Source: Deltaproteobacteria bacterium
Lineage (GTDB): Bacteria > Myxococcota_A > UBA9042 > PHBI01
Direction: 5' to 3'
Assembly (NCBI GenBank): GCA_011526585.1
Contig: WYBB01000132.1
Location: 1-38,858, forward strand
Length of the DNA stretch: 38,858 nucleotides
Part shown: in pieces, positions 15,945 to 25,010 of the stretch
Position numbering within the stretch: position 1 is the first letter of the stretch
How the letters are laid out: each line of letters begins with the position of its first letter
Translations under genes and position numbers: made by a program
Notes under the pieces: generated by a model
Seen by the model: only the letters and a program-made list of their open reading frames with translations
Database searches by the model: none
Told to the model about the DNA's origin: nothing

Positions 15945-17050
15945 GCGCCACCTCCCTGCCGGTCGGTGGGCGGGTTCGCGGGTTGGCCGGAGGGAGCGCG
16001 CGCCGAGGCGGCGACCTCGCTGGCGACGCGGGCGAGCAGCGCGCCGCGTTGGGCGTCGGCGGCGACCTCGTCGAGCGCGATGCAGGCGACGGCGTGGCTG
16101 GTGCTGAGCTGGCTGACCGGCGGCGGCGCGGCGCGGCAGGCGTCGCGGGCGAAGCGGCAGCGCGGCTCGAACGGGCAGCCGGGCGGCTTGCGGTCGATCT
16201 CGGGCGGGCGGCCGGGGATGGTGTAGAGGCGTTCGACCTTCTGGTCGGCGCGCGGGATGCTCTGGAGGAGGCCGAGGGTGTAGGGGTGCGAGGGGTTGTG
16301 GAAGACCTCGGTGGCGAGCCCCTGCTCCATGACGCGGCCGGCGTACATGACGATGACGTGGTCGGCCATGCCGGCGACGACGCCGAGGTCGTGCGTGATG
16401 AGGGTCACGGCCATGCCGAGCTCGGCCTGGAGATCGCGCAGCAGATCGAGGATCTGCGCCTGGATGGTGACGTCGAGCGCGGTGGTCGGCTCGTCGGCGA
16501 TCAGCACCTCGGGGCGGTTCAGCAGCATCATGGCGATCATGACGCGCTGGCGCATGCCGCCGGAGAACTGGTGCGGGTACTGGTCGATGCGCTCGGCGGC
16601 GGAGGGGATCCCGACGCGCTCGAGCATGTGCACGGCGGCGTCGCGGGCGCGGCGCTTGTCGAGCTTCTGGTGGAGCTCGACCACCTCGCTGAGCTGGCGG
16701 CCGATCTTGAGGTAGGGGTTGAGGCTGGTCATCGGGTCCTGGAAGATCATCGCGATGCGGTTGCCGCGGATCTTGCGCAGGGTGGCCTCGGAGGCGGTCG
16801 TGAGCTCGGTGTCGTGGAAGCGGATCGAGCCGCGCGGGATGCGCGCGGGCGGGCGCGGCAGGAGGCCCATCACGGCGAGGTTGGTGACCGACTTGCCCGA
16901 GCCGGACTCGCCGACGATGCCGAGCGTGCGGCCGGCGTGGAGCTGGTAGGAGAGCCCGTCGACGGCGGCGAAGTGGCCGTGATCGTGGCGGAACTCGACG
17001 ACGAGGTCGCGCACCTCGAGGATCGGCGGGGCGGCGGTCGGGGCGGTCAT
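15941..17050 (-). CDS. oppD: Oligopeptide ABC transporter ATP-binding protein OppD
   Basis: A 369-residue ATPase. Walker A is GESGSGKS (47-54), followed by [19 protein letters not shown]. The signature is [15 protein letters not shown], Walker B is [20 protein letters not shown] and the H-loop is [15 protein letters not shown]. The C-terminal OppD/DppD extension carries [15 protein letters not shown] tail of about 40 residues rich in Ala/Pro is additional. It forms the heterodimeric engine with OppF. Start ATG 17050 overlaps the oppC stop as ATGA; the much longer open frame upstream of this ATG is the shadow of oppC. Confidence 0.93.
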   Translation of the reverse strand: MTAPTAAPPILEVRDLVVEFRHDHGHFAAVDGLSYQLHAGRTLGIVGESGSGKSVTNLAVMGLLPRPPARIPRGSIRFHDTELTTASEATLRKIRGNRIAMIFQDPMTSLNPYLKIGRQLSEVVELHQKLDKRRARDAAVHMLERVGIPSAAERIDQYPHQFSGGMRQRVMIAMMLLNRPEVLIADEPTTALDVTIQAQILDLLRDLQAELGMAVTLITHDLGVVAGMADHVIVMYAGRVMEQGLATEVFHNPSHPYTLGLLQSIPRADQKVERLYTIPGRPPEIDRKPPGCPFEPRCRFARDACRAAPPPVSQLSTSHAVACIALDEVAADAQRGALLARVASEVAASARAPSGQPANPPTDRQGGGA

Positions 17051-18528
17051 TTGCGCCCCCGCATCTGAGGATCCATCGCGTCGCGCACGCCGTCGCCGAG
17101 GAAGTTGAGCGAGAAGAGGGTGACGGCGAGGGCGAGGCCGGGGAAGAGGATCTGCCAGGGGTAGGCGGTGAGGCTGGCGACGCCAGCGCCCTCGGAGATC
17201 ATCTTGCCCCACGAGTCGGAGAGGCCGAGGCCGAGGAAGGCGAGGAAGGCCTCCTCGATGATGACGGCGGGCACGAGCAGGGTGGCGTAGACGACGACGG
17301 GGCCGAGCGTGTTGGGGATGAGGTGCTTGAGCACGATGTTGGCGCGCGAGGCGCCGAGCGCGCGCTGGGCCTCGATGAACTCGCGGTGCTTGAGGGAGAG
17401 CACCTGGCCGCGCACGACGCGCGCGGTGGTGAGCCACTGTACGCAGCCGAGCAGGACGAAGATGAGCACGGGGTCGTCGCGCTGGTCGACGACGACGATG
17501 ATGAGGATGACGAGGAACATGAAGGGCAGGCCGTAGAGGATGTCGACGATGCGCATCATGACGTTGTCGGTGCGGCCGCCGGCGTAGCCCGCGATGGCGC
17601 CGTAGAGCACGCCGATGAGGAGCGAGACCAGGGTCGAGAGGAGGCCGATGGTGATCGAGAGGCGCGCGCCGTAGAGGAGGCGCGTCAGGATGTCGCGCCC
17701 GATGTAGTCGGTGCCGAGGTGGAAGGTGTGCAGGGTGGGCGCGCCGGGGAACTCGCCGCGGGTGATGCGCAGGTCGCGGTCCTTGTCGTGGGTGAGCACG
17801 AAGCCGTCGAAGCCGCGCTGGCCGCCGCCGGCGGGCACGGTGGAGTAGCGCAGGTAGCGCTGGCGCTCGAGGACCTCCCAGGGGGAGATCACGTGGTCGC
17901 CGTCGACGTCGAGCTTGCGGAAGGCTTCGGGGCCGGCGAGGCCGAGGCCGCGCAGGTGCTTGGGCAGGTCGAGGTCGTCCTTGGGGAACTCCTTGAAGGT
18001 GAGGTAGCCGTCGCCGTCGCGGGCGCGGGGCGCGGGCTCGACGTCGCCGGTGGCGCGGTCCCAGGTTTTGAAGAGCTCGTCGTAGAAGCCGGCGGCGAGC
18101 TCGCACAGCGCGAGCTCGGGGCACTCGATCGGGCCGGGCGAGCCGTCGGCGAAGGTCGTGCGCTCGCACGTGATGACGCCGTCGCGGTCGAGATCGACGA
18201 CGTCGAAGGCGCGCGAGTCGCCGTCGTAGCTCGGGTACTCGTGCGAGACGTCGCGCGTGCCGGGCGGCATGTTGGCGAGCGTGGTGTGCTGCTCGTAGGG
18301 GGAGAAGTGGGTGACGTGGGGCGCCCAGATGAGCGGCGCGCTGTAGCCGACGAAGGCGATCGCGCCGACGAGCGCGAGGCTGACGATGGCGAGGCGGTTC
18401 TGCTTGAGGCGGCGCCAGGCGTCGCGGCCGAGGCTGTGCGGCGCCGGCTCGGGGCGGGACTCGGCCGGAATCTGGGGCCGAGTCTGTGGCGGGGTCTGGG
18501 GGTCCGCGCTGGGGGTGGGCTCGCTCAT
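17047..18528 (-). CDS. oppC: Oligopeptide ABC transporter permease OppC with inserted EF-hand region
   Basis: The permease core is clear: a cytoplasmic Pro-rich N terminus, TM1 about 46-66, then from residue 271 [20 protein letters not shown] and five more helices. The coupling loop is [20 protein letters not shown]. At 493 residues it is some 190 longer than usual OppC. The surplus (about 70-270) sits in the loop after TM1, expected to be periplasmic. It holds four EF-hand-type loops: 112-123 ([12 protein letters not shown], last position not acidic), 169-180 ([12 protein letters not shown], first position Ala), 207-218 ([12 protein letters not shown], canonical) and 248-259 ([12 protein letters not shown], canonical). 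At least two should bind Ca2+. Peptide import may therefore respond to calcium, which is an inference. Cysteines at 121, 136 and 142 could form a disulfide. Start ATG 18528; its stop overlaps oppD. Confidence 0.92.
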   Translation of the reverse strand: MSEPTPSADPQTPPQTRPQIPAESRPEPAPHSLGRDAWRRLKQNRLAIVSLALVGAIAFVGYSAPLIWAPHVTHFSPYEQHTTLANMPPGTRDVSHEYPSYDGDSRAFDVVDLDRDGVITCERTTFADGSPGPIECPELALCELAAGFYDELFKTWDRATGDVEPAPRARDGDGYLTFKEFPKDDLDLPKHLRGLGLAGPEAFRKLDVDGDHVISPWEVLERQRYLRYSTVPAGGGQRGFDGFVLTHDKDRDLRITRGEFPGAPTLHTFHLGTDYIGRDILTRLLYGARLSITIGLLSTLVSLLIGVLYGAIAGYAGGRTDNVMMRIVDILYGLPFMFLVILIIVVVDQRDDPVLIFVLLGCVQWLTTARVVRGQVLSLKHREFIEAQRALGASRANIVLKHLIPNTLGPVVVYATLLVPAVIIEEAFLAFLGLGLSDSWGKMISEGAGVASLTAYPWQILFPGLALAVTLFSLNFLGDGVRDAMDPQMRGRK

Positions 18529-19688
18529 CCGTCGATGCTCACGCGCGGGTCGAGGAGGGTGTAGACGATGTCGACGATGAGGTTGAGCAGGACGAGGATG
18601 GCGGCGTAGACGACGACGACGCCGATCACCATCGGGTAGTCGCGGTTGAGCGCGGGCTTGACGAAGTTCTCGGCCAGGCCGGGGATGCGGTAGACCGCCT
18701 CGACGACGACCGAGCCGGTGACGATGCCGGCCATGCCGGGGCCGAGCCAGCTGACGGTCGGAAGGAGCGCGCCGCGCAGCGCGTGGCGGCGCACGATGGT
18801 GCCCTCGGAGAGGCCCTTGGCGCGCGCGGTGCGGATCCAGTCGGAGCGGATGACCTCGAGCATGCCGCCGCGGGTGAGGCGCGCGACGGTCGGCACGTAG
18901 GCGAGGCCGAGGGTGATGACCGGCAGGATGCGGTGCTCGAGGGTGGACCACTCGGGGGTGACCTGCTCCCAGCCGCCGGGCGGGAGCCAGGCGAGGCCGG
19001 TGGCGAAGATGGTGATGAGGATCGGGCCCGAGACCATGGTGGGGATCGAGACGCCGATCATCGCGGCGGACATCGAGGCGTGGTCGATCCAGCTGTTCTG
19101 CTTGAGGCCGGCGATGAGCCCGATCGGCACGCCGACGAGCAGCGCGAAGACGAGCGCCATGCCGCCGAGCTGGAGGCTGATCGGCAGGGCGCGCATCAGC
19201 TCCTCGTTGACGGTGCGCTGGCCGTCGGAGCTGAAGGTCACGCCGAAGTCGAGCACGAGGTAGCCGCCGATGGCGTCGAGGTACTGCGCGAAGCTCGACT
19301 TGGGCACGACCGCGATGGTGGCGCCGGCGGCGACCTTCTCGCCGGGGAGCACGTTGAGCGAGACGACGGTGGTGCTCGACGGCATCGCGACCGTGACCGG
19401 GGCGGCGCCGTCGTCGGGCTGGATGGTGGCGAGCGCCGCGCCTTCGCTGAGCTCGGTGACCTGGGGCACGAGCTCGGCGATGGTGGTGACGGTGCCGGCG
19501 ACGGGGCTCGTGAGCTCGACGCCCATCTTGAACTTCACCCACTTGTTCGCCTCGACCGCGGGCGGCAGCTTGCGGTCGGCGTCGAAGGGGCCGCCGGGGG
19601 CGAAGCGCATCAGGAAGAACGACAGGGTGACCAGGACCCAGAGCACGATCATGCTCGAGAGCAGGCGACCGGCGATGAAGCGGAGCAT
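18525..19688 (-). CDS. oppB: Oligopeptide ABC transporter permease OppB with inserted lipoyl-like domain
   Basis: A 387-residue permease. TM1 is about 8-28, followed by the usual RFAPGGPFD and, later, FAQYLDAIGGYLVLDFGVTF, then TM2 onward with LPISLQLGGMAL. The coupling loop is RTARAKGLSEGTIVRRHAL. Between residues 57 and 130, where OppB normally has only a few residues, sit two similar hammerhead half-motifs. These are SPVAGTVTTI..V...VTELSEGAALATI and MPSSTTVVSLNVLPGEKVAAGATIAVV. Together they look like one lipoyl/biotinyl-type barrel. The position of the modifiable lysine is Asp93 (IQPDDG), so it should not be lipoylated or biotinylated. The insert should face the periplasm near the binding protein. 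Its ATG overlaps the oppA stop as TGATG and its stop overlaps oppC as ATGA. Confidence 0.92.
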   Translation of the reverse strand: MLRFIAGRLLSSMIVLWVLVTLSFFLMRFAPGGPFDADRKLPPAVEANKWVKFKMGVELTSPVAGTVTTIAELVPQVTELSEGAALATIQPDDGAAPVTVAMPSSTTVVSLNVLPGEKVAAGATIAVVPKSSFAQYLDAIGGYLVLDFGVTFSSDGQRTVNEELMRALPISLQLGGMALVFALLVGVPIGLIAGLKQNSWIDHASMSAAMIGVSIPTMVSGPILITIFATGLAWLPPGGWEQVTPEWSTLEHRILPVITLGLAYVPTVARLTRGGMLEVIRSDWIRTARAKGLSEGTIVRRHALRGALLPTVSWLGPGMAGIVTGSVVVEAVYRIPGLAENFVKPALNRDYPMVIGVVVVYAAILVLLNLIVDIVYTLLDPRVSIDG

Positions 19689-21562
19689 CAGCGGTCTCCG
19701 CCGGGTGCGGGTGTGTTCTCGATGGAGACCCAGCGAAGCGGGTGGTGGTCCTGGTACTGAGACTCGTAGCCTTTGATTTCGGGGCGGAGAAGGATCGAGC
19801 GTGTATACTGATAGAGTGGGACGAAGGGCAGGTCCGTCAGCAGGGCTTTTTCGGCGGCGCAGAGCAGCGCGCGGCGGCGGGCGCGGTCGGGCTCGTTGCG
19901 TGAGCGGTTGAGGATCGCGTCGAAGGCGGGGTTGTCGTAGCCGGTGATGTTGTTCTCGGAGGCGCTGTAGAAGAGCTCGAGGAAGTTGAGCGGGTCGGGG
20001 TAGTCGGCGCACCAGGCCGAGCGGGCGAGGGAGAAGTCGCCGGTGCGGGTCTGCTTGAGGAGCGACTTCCACTCCATGTTGGAGGCGGACATCGCGATGC
20101 CGAGGGTCTCCTGCCAGGAGCGGGCGGCGAACTCGGCGATGCGCTTGTGGCCCTCGGAGGTGTTGTAGAGGATGTCGAGCGTCGGGAAGCCCTTGCCGCG
20201 CGGGTAGCCGGCGGCGGCGAGCAGGCGCGAGGCCATGAGCGGGTCGCGCTCGGGCAGAGACGGTGAGCGGTAGCCCATGAAGGCCTCGAACATCGGGGGC
20301 ACGAAGCTCTGCGCCGGGAGCTGGAAGGCGCCGAGCACGTGGGTGACGAGCGTCTCCTTGTCGAAGGCGAGGTTGAGCGCGAGGCGCACGCGCGAGTCGG
20401 AGAGCGGGCCGTGGTCGAGGCGCAGCGCGTAGTAGTAGACGCAGGCGTTGGTGTCGATGCGCAGGTCGGCGCGGCCCTCCTTGACGGCGCGCTGCAGGGA
20501 GTCGGGCGAGAGCGGGCGCGCGAGGTGGGTCTGGCCGCTCTCGTAGAGGGTCAGGACCTGGGCTTCGTTGTCGGTGATGTAGATCACCGAGCCTTCGAGG
20601 GCGACGTCGGCGGCGCCCCAGAAGGTCGGGTTCTTGACGAGCTCGAAGCGATCGCGCTCGAGCCAGCGGGACAGACGGAACGGGCCGTTGGTGACGATGT
20701 GCTCGGGGCGGACCCACTGGTCGCCGTGGGCTTCGACCGCCCAGCGCGGGATCGGCGAGTAGGCGATGTAGGTGACGAGGTCGGGGAAGTAGGGGGCGGG
20801 CCCGACGAGGCGGATCTCGAGAGTGAGGTCGTCGAGCGCGCGCACGCCGACCTGGTCGGCGGCTTTGATGCGGCCGGCGTTGTAGTCCTTGGCGCCCTCG
20901 ATGACCCAGAGCTGCTGCGCGTTGCGCGAGCCGGTCTCGGGGGCGAGGCCGCGCAGGAAGCCGTAGACGTAGTCGTGGGCGGTGACGGGGCGGCCGTCGG
21001 ACCAGACCATGCCGGGGCGCAGGTGGAAGGTGTAGACCTTGCCGTCGGCGGAGACGTCGTAGCGCGTGGCGGCGGCGGGCACCGGCGGGGCGTTGCCGGC
21101 GGCGCGCACGAGGAGCGGCTCGAAGAGGTTGGAGACGATGGAGGTGCCGGCGGCCTCGGCGATCTTGTTCGGGTCGATGTACTCGGGGTTGCCCTCGGTC
21201 CAGCGGAAGATCTTGTCGTCCTGGATCGGCGGGAGCTTCTTGGGCTTGTCGCCGCGATAGACGACGCCGATCTTCGCGCTCGAGGCGGCGTCGGGGTCGG
21301 GGTTTTTGGCGCGGGCGGCTTCGGCCTCGGCGCACTCCTCGACGTAGGCTTCGAGCTCGGCGGCGGTGGTGAGGCCGCGCGCGGGCAGGACCTCGGCCGC
21401 CGGGCCGCTGGCGGTGAGCGCGGCGAGGCGCTCGGCGGAGGGCTCGACGAGACGGGGGGGCGGGCCGCGGTCGGGCTCGTTGCCGCAGGCGGTCGCGAGC
21501 GCGGGACTGGCGAGCGCGGCGAGCACGGCGATGCTGGGGAGCGTGGGGCGCGGGGCGGCCAT
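19688..21562 (-). CDS. oppA: Oligopeptide-binding lipoprotein OppA (SBP family 5)
   Basis: A 624-residue extracytoplasmic binding protein. The N terminus is a signal sequence ending ALATAC, so Cys26 is the likely lipid anchor, although Ala instead of Leu at -3 is atypical. Residues about 27-115 are an Ala/Glu-rich extension that standard OppA lacks. The SBP_bac_5 fold then starts with FRWTEGNPEYIDPNK. It shows the signature blocks YTFHLRPGMVWSDGRPVTAHD and GPFRLSRW..DRFELVKNP, a DSRVRLALNLAFDKE segment and TGDFSLARSAWCADYPDP. It captures peptides and hands them to OppBC. It is the first gene of the operon, divergent from the small membrane protein with only 56 bp between, so the promoter must lie in that gap. 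Confidence 0.93.
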   Translation of the reverse strand: MAAPRPTLPSIAVLAALASPALATACGNEPDRGPPPRLVEPSAERLAALTASGPAAEVLPARGLTTAAELEAYVEECAEAEAARAKNPDPDAASSAKIGVVYRGDKPKKLPPIQDDKIFRWTEGNPEYIDPNKIAEAAGTSIVSNLFEPLLVRAAGNAPPVPAAATRYDVSADGKVYTFHLRPGMVWSDGRPVTAHDYVYGFLRGLAPETGSRNAQQLWVIEGAKDYNAGRIKAADQVGVRALDDLTLEIRLVGPAPYFPDLVTYIAYSPIPRWAVEAHGDQWVRPEHIVTNGPFRLSRWLERDRFELVKNPTFWGAADVALEGSVIYITDNEAQVLTLYESGQTHLARPLSPDSLQRAVKEGRADLRIDTNACVYYYALRLDHGPLSDSRVRLALNLAFDKETLVTHVLGAFQLPAQSFVPPMFEAFMGYRSPSLPERDPLMASRLLAAAGYPRGKGFPTLDILYNTSEGHKRIAEFAARSWQETLGIAMSASNMEWKSLLKQTRTGDFSLARSAWCADYPDPLNFLELFYSASENNITGYDNPAFDAILNRSRNEPDRARRRALLCAAEKALLTDLPFVPLYQYTRSILLRPEIKGYESQYQDHHPLRWVSIENTPAPGGDR

Positions 21563-21618
21563 GAACGGTCGTTCTCCGAGGTTTGCCCAAGCGTGTCAAG
21601 GCGGGTACGGTACCGCGC

Positions 21619-22161
21619 ATGGCCGACGATGCCGCCGAATCGGTGCTCGCGGGCGAGGTCCGCGCCAAGACCTCGGGCGGCGTGATCCGCTATCGGGTGT
21701 GGCCGGCGCGCCGCAAACCGGTGCGGCTCGTCATCGCGGCGGTGGTCGTCATCGCGGGCACGGTGCTCGTCGGCTGGCTGCTCGAGGAGGCGTTCTGGGC
21801 GATCATCGCGTTCCTCGGGCTCTCGTTCGTTTCGGCGGCCTTCTTCTTTCCGACCGAGGTGGCGCTCGACGGGGCCGATCTCGTGCTGCGCCACCTCGGC
21901 ACGCCGCGGAGCTACGATCTCAGGCAGTTCCGGCGGATCGAGCGGGCGCGCGACATGGTGCCGCGCGTGGAGCTCTTGTCGCGCGCGCGCCTGTCGCCGA
22001 TGGATCCGCTGCAGGGGGTGGTGATCCCCCTGCCCGACGACCCGGCGACCTGCGAGCGCGTGCTGATCCATCTCGGGCGCTGGGTCGGCAAGACGCCGAC
22101 CGGGCGCTTCGTGATCGACACCGATCTGGTGCCCGAGGACAGCCTCGAATCAGAGGATTGA
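21619..22161 (+). CDS. Membrane protein with two TM helices and PH-like C-terminal part
   Basis: A 180-residue protein of no named family that I can recognise with certainty. Residues about 35-80 form two adjacent hydrophobic helices (RLVIAAVVVIAGTVLVGWLL, then AFWAIIAFLGLSFVSAAFFF). They are followed by a soluble beta-rich region (EVALDGADLVLRHLGTPRSY, FRRIERARDMVPRVEL) that looks like a bacterial PH-like domain. I choose ATG 21619. A weak promoter-like pair (TTGCCC at 21583, TACGGT at 21606, 17-bp spacing) would place the transcript start close to this ATG, so it may be leaderless. An ATG at 21583 would overlap that -35. It is divergent from oppA and convergent with the receiver gene. Confidence 0.65.
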   Translation: MADDAAESVLAGEVRAKTSGGVIRYRVWPARRKPVRLVIAAVVVIAGTVLVGWLLEEAFWAIIAFLGLSFVSAAFFFPTEVALDGADLVLRHLGTPRSYDLRQFRRIERARDMVPRVELLSRARLSPMDPLQGVVIPLPDDPATCERVLIHLGRWVGKTPTGRFVIDTDLVPEDSLESED

Positions 22162-22170
22162 AGTGCCGCG

Positions 22171-22197
22171 CGGGCGGCCACGAGGGCCGCTCCTACG
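22171..22197. repeat. Dispersed palindrome, copy 2
   Basis: GGGCGGCC-ACGA-GGGCCGCTC plus CTACG, with one change (T for C) relative to copy 1. It lies between two convergent genes, and its right end runs into the last codon of the receiver gene (stop at 22193). Confidence 0.7.
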
Positions 22198-22564
22198 CCT
22201 TGGTGCGGCGCGCGAACGAGAGCACGTGGCGGAGCTGCTCGGCCAGGGCCATCTTGGGCACGCCGTCGCTGGCGCCGGCCTCGATCATGACGCGATTGCG
22301 GCGTGAATCCGAGGAGATGGCGACGATGGGCAGATCCTCGAAGCGGGCGCGCAGGGTGCGTACGGCGGTGGCGCCGTCGATGGGGGTGCCCATGGAGAAG
22401 TCCATGAGCACGAGGTCGGGCGAGAGCGCGAGCACGTCGGCGACGGCGTCATCGGCGTTGGCGCGGTAGACGAAGCGCGCGGCGTGCGCGCCGAGGAAGT
22501 CCGGGTGCGCGATGAGGTCGTCGTCGAAGACGAGCACGAGCGGCAAGGTCGGATCGGGTGCCAT
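22193..22564 (-). CDS. Stand-alone response-regulator receiver domain protein
   Basis: At 123 residues this is just one receiver domain. The acidic pocket is VFDDD (14-16), the phospho-acceptor is Asp55 in LVLMDFSMG, the switch Ser is at ISSDS (84-85), and the conserved lysine is Lys104 in GVPKMA. No output domain follows, as in CheY/Spo0F-like single-domain regulators, so it should act by protein contact or in a phosphorelay. There is no kinase in the window. It starts 2 nt after the stop of the lytic transglycosylase gene, so the two are co-transcribed. The TKA tail overlaps a dispersed palindrome. Confidence 0.87.
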   Translation of the reverse strand: MAPDPTLPLVLVFDDDLIAHPDFLGAHAARFVYRANADDAVADVLALSPDLVLMDFSMGTPIDGATAVRTLRARFEDLPIVAISSDSRRNRVMIEAGASDGVPKMALAEQLRHVLSFARRTKA

Positions 22565-22566
22565 GG

Positions 22567-24945
22567 TCAGCGCCTCGCGCTGCGGTCGAAGCGGAGCGGG
22601 AGCGCGATCGGCTCGCCGTCGAGGCCGTAGAGGCGGCGGTAGATCTCGGCGTCGGAGAGTACGCGCATGACGTAGCGGCGGGCCTGCTCGAAGGGGATCG
22701 TCTCGACGAAGGCGTCGAGCTCGAGCTTGCCGCGCGCCTCGAGCCAGCGGCTTACCGGCGCAGGGCCGGCGTTGTAGGCGGCGACGGCGAGCGCGGGGTG
22801 GCCGTCGAAGCGGTCGACGAGATCGGCGAGGTAGCGGGCGGCGACGGCGAGGTTGACCTCGGGGTCGTGGAGCTTCCGGGCGTCGAAGCTCTTGCCGAAG
22901 ACCTTGCGCCCGACGGCGGTGCCGGTCGCCTTCATGAGCTGGGCCGCGCCGATGGCGCCTGCGTGGCTCCTGGCGTCGGCGGAAAAGCGCGTCTCGACCG
23001 AGACGACGCCGGCCAAGAGCGAGCTCGGCAGGCCGTTGTCGCGCGCGGCCTGGCCGAGCGCCTCCTCGAAGCGCAGGGGGTACCAGTCGTAGTAGGTCTC
23101 GTCGGGGTCGTCGCCGGGCATCGTCGGCGGGATGGCGGCGTGGCGCAGCACGCGCTCGGCCTTGGAGGTGTGGCCGGCGAGCTCGTAGAGATCGGAGAGC
23201 AGGCGGCGGCCGTTGCCGGGGAGCTGGCTCGCGTCGAGGAGCGCCTCGAGGTGGTCCTGCGCGAGGGCCTCCTCGCCGAGGCGGTAGAGCGCGAGCGCGG
23301 TCGCCATCGGGTCCTCGGGCGCGATGGCCCACACATCGATCGCGGGCGGGGCGGCGGGGGGCGCGGCGTGCGTGGGGTCGGCGCTGGCCCGCGGTGGGGG
23401 CGCGCTGAAGCGGGGCTGGGCGGAGCCGAGGCGCGTGCGGGCGACGAGCGCATACCAGCCGGCGGGATAGCGGGCGATGAGGCTCGACCAGAGGGCGCGG
23501 GCGCCTTCGGCGTCGCCGGCGAGCTGGGCGGCGCGGCCGCGCCAGTAGCGGGCGCGCTCGAACCAGCAGAAGGAGTGGCGGTCGGGATCGCCGCCGTGGC
23601 GCCACTCGAGGGCGCGCAGGTGCTCGCTGGCGCGCTCGGCGTTGCGGGCGATGGCGGCGGAGAAGCCGAGGCGCCAGAGCGCGCTGCGGTGGCGCTCGCC
23701 CGGGGCCGACGCGGCGAGCAGCGCCTCGTCGAGCGGGTCGGCCTCGCGGTCGCGGCCGAGCGCGCGCAGGAGGGTGGCGGCCTGGTCGCGCGCCTCGTGC
23801 ACGAGGGGGTGCGTCGGGAAGTGCTCGTGGATGAAGAGGAAAGCGTCGACGGCCTCGGCGTCGCGGTCGAGCTTGCGCAAGAGCATGCCGCGCGCGAGCG
23901 CGCGCGTGACGAGCACGTCGGGGTCGGTCGCGGCGTCGGCGGCGCGTCTGGCGGCGCGCGCACGGCCCTTCCTGGGCGGGGGCGCGGTCGGATCGGCAGG
24001 CAGCGCGGGCAGGGAGGCCAGGGCCTTTTCGGCGTGCTCGTCGTCCCAGCGCTCGATGAGGGCGAGCGCCGCGTCGTGGATCGGGCCGCGGCCGCGCGGG
24101 GGCTTCTTGCGGAGGCGCGCCGCCTCTGAGCGGGAGGCCCAGAGCGCCTGGCGGAAGGTGACGAGGTCCTTGTCGGGTACGGCGCCGAGCGCGCGCAGCG
24201 AGCGGGTGAGGCGGGCGTCGGGCGCGCGCTCGACCGACCACCAGGTCTGCAGGATGAGGTCGGCGGCGTGCTCTTCGTGGCCGGCGTCGGCGTGCAGATC
24301 GGCCAGGAGCATGACGAGCTCGGTGCGGGTGCGCGCATCCATGCCCTGGAGGAGGCGCTGCTCGAGGAGCTCGATGGCGCGCTCGACCTGGCCGAGGCGC
24401 TGGAGCTGGGCGGTGGCCTTCTTGACGCCGGCGAGGAAGCCCGGGCTCCAGGGGGAGCGGGTGAGGCGCCAGTGGGCGGCGGCGGCGGGGTTCTTTTTAC
24501 GCTCGTCGAGGTCGGCGAGGACCTCGCGGGCTTCGTCGGAGAAGGGGCCGTGGGTCGTGGCCAGGGCCTCCCAGGCGGCGCGCGCGTCGGCGCGTCGGCC
24601 GAGCGCGGTCAGGAGGCGCGCCTCGAGCCAGCGGCCGGTCGGCTGCGCCAGCGGATCGCGGCGGGTCTGGGTGAGCCAGTCGCTGAGCGCGCCGTGGGCC
24701 GCGGTGAGCGCCGACTTGCGCGGTGAGCGCTGGGCGAGGAGGGCGCGCAGCTCGGCGAGCAGGGGCTCGGACTCGACGAAGGGCAGCGGCCCGATGATCG
24801 GGGTCGGCTCGGGCGCGGGCGGTGCGGTGTGCGGGTCATCGGGATCGGCGGCCAGCGCCGTGCCGACCGTGGCCAGGGGCACGGTCGCCACAGCGAGGAG
24901 CGTCGTGATCGCGGGCAACGCGAGCCGGTGGGCGAGGGCGTACAC
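22567..24945 (-). CDS. Slt-type soluble lytic murein transglycosylase with TPR-like N-terminal region
   Basis: A 792-residue exported protein. The first about 35 residues are a signal peptide (LALPAITTLLAVATVPLATV to ALA). Residues 50-610 are helical repeats like the superhelical ring of Slt70 and TPR proteins. The catalytic SLT domain begins with NGLPSSLLAGVVSVETRFSA, with Glu651 as the expected acid/base. It goes on with AGAIGAAQLMKATG and AVAAYNAGPAPVSRWL, and ends with PFEQARRYVMRVL. It cleaves the MurNAc-GlcNAc bond, releasing 1,6-anhydro muropeptides. Two usual residues differ: the catalytic Glu is followed by Thr rather than Ser, and MQLMP reads AQLMK. The start is uncertain: GTG 24945 gives a normal signal peptide, ATG 24999 is possible, and longer starts overlap a dispersed repeat. 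It is upstream of and coupled to the receiver gene. Confidence 0.85.
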   Translation of the reverse strand: MYALAHRLALPAITTLLAVATVPLATVGTALAADPDDPHTAPPAPEPTPIIGPLPFVESEPLLAELRALLAQRSPRKSALTAAHGALSDWLTQTRRDPLAQPTGRWLEARLLTALGRRADARAAWEALATTHGPFSDEAREVLADLDERKKNPAAAAHWRLTRSPWSPGFLAGVKKATAQLQRLGQVERAIELLEQRLLQGMDARTRTELVMLLADLHADAGHEEHAADLILQTWWSVERAPDARLTRSLRALGAVPDKDLVTFRQALWASRSEAARLRKKPPRGRGPIHDAALALIERWDDEHAEKALASLPALPADPTAPPPRKGRARAARRAADAATDPDVLVTRALARGMLLRKLDRDAEAVDAFLFIHEHFPTHPLVHEARDQAATLLRALGRDREADPLDEALLAASAPGERHRSALWRLGFSAAIARNAERASEHLRALEWRHGGDPDRHSFCWFERARYWRGRAAQLAGDAEGARALWSSLIARYPAGWYALVARTRLGSAQPRFSAPPPRASADPTHAAPPAAPPAIDVWAIAPEDPMATALALYRLGEEALAQDHLEALLDASQLPGNGRRLLSDLYELAGHTSKAERVLRHAAIPPTMPGDDPDETYYDWYPLRFEEALGQAARDNGLPSSLLAGVVSVETRFSADARSHAGAIGAAQLMKATGTAVGRKVFGKSFDARKLHDPEVNLAVAARYLADLVDRFDGHPALAVAAYNAGPAPVSRWLEARGKLELDAFVETIPFEQARRYVMRVLSDAEIYRRLYGLDGEPIALPLRFDRSARR

Positions 24946-25010
24946 GATCGGGGAACCTAGATCCGATCGGCCGCCGGCGCCAGTATCCCGAACATGCATG
25001 CGGTGGCACG

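Noticed and set aside
15000..21000. Dipeptide or nickel (Dpp/Nik) transporter instead of Opp
   Set aside because: Sequence cannot separate substrates with certainty; the binding protein shows the general SBP_5 peptide pattern and no nickel context, so Opp is used as a family label.
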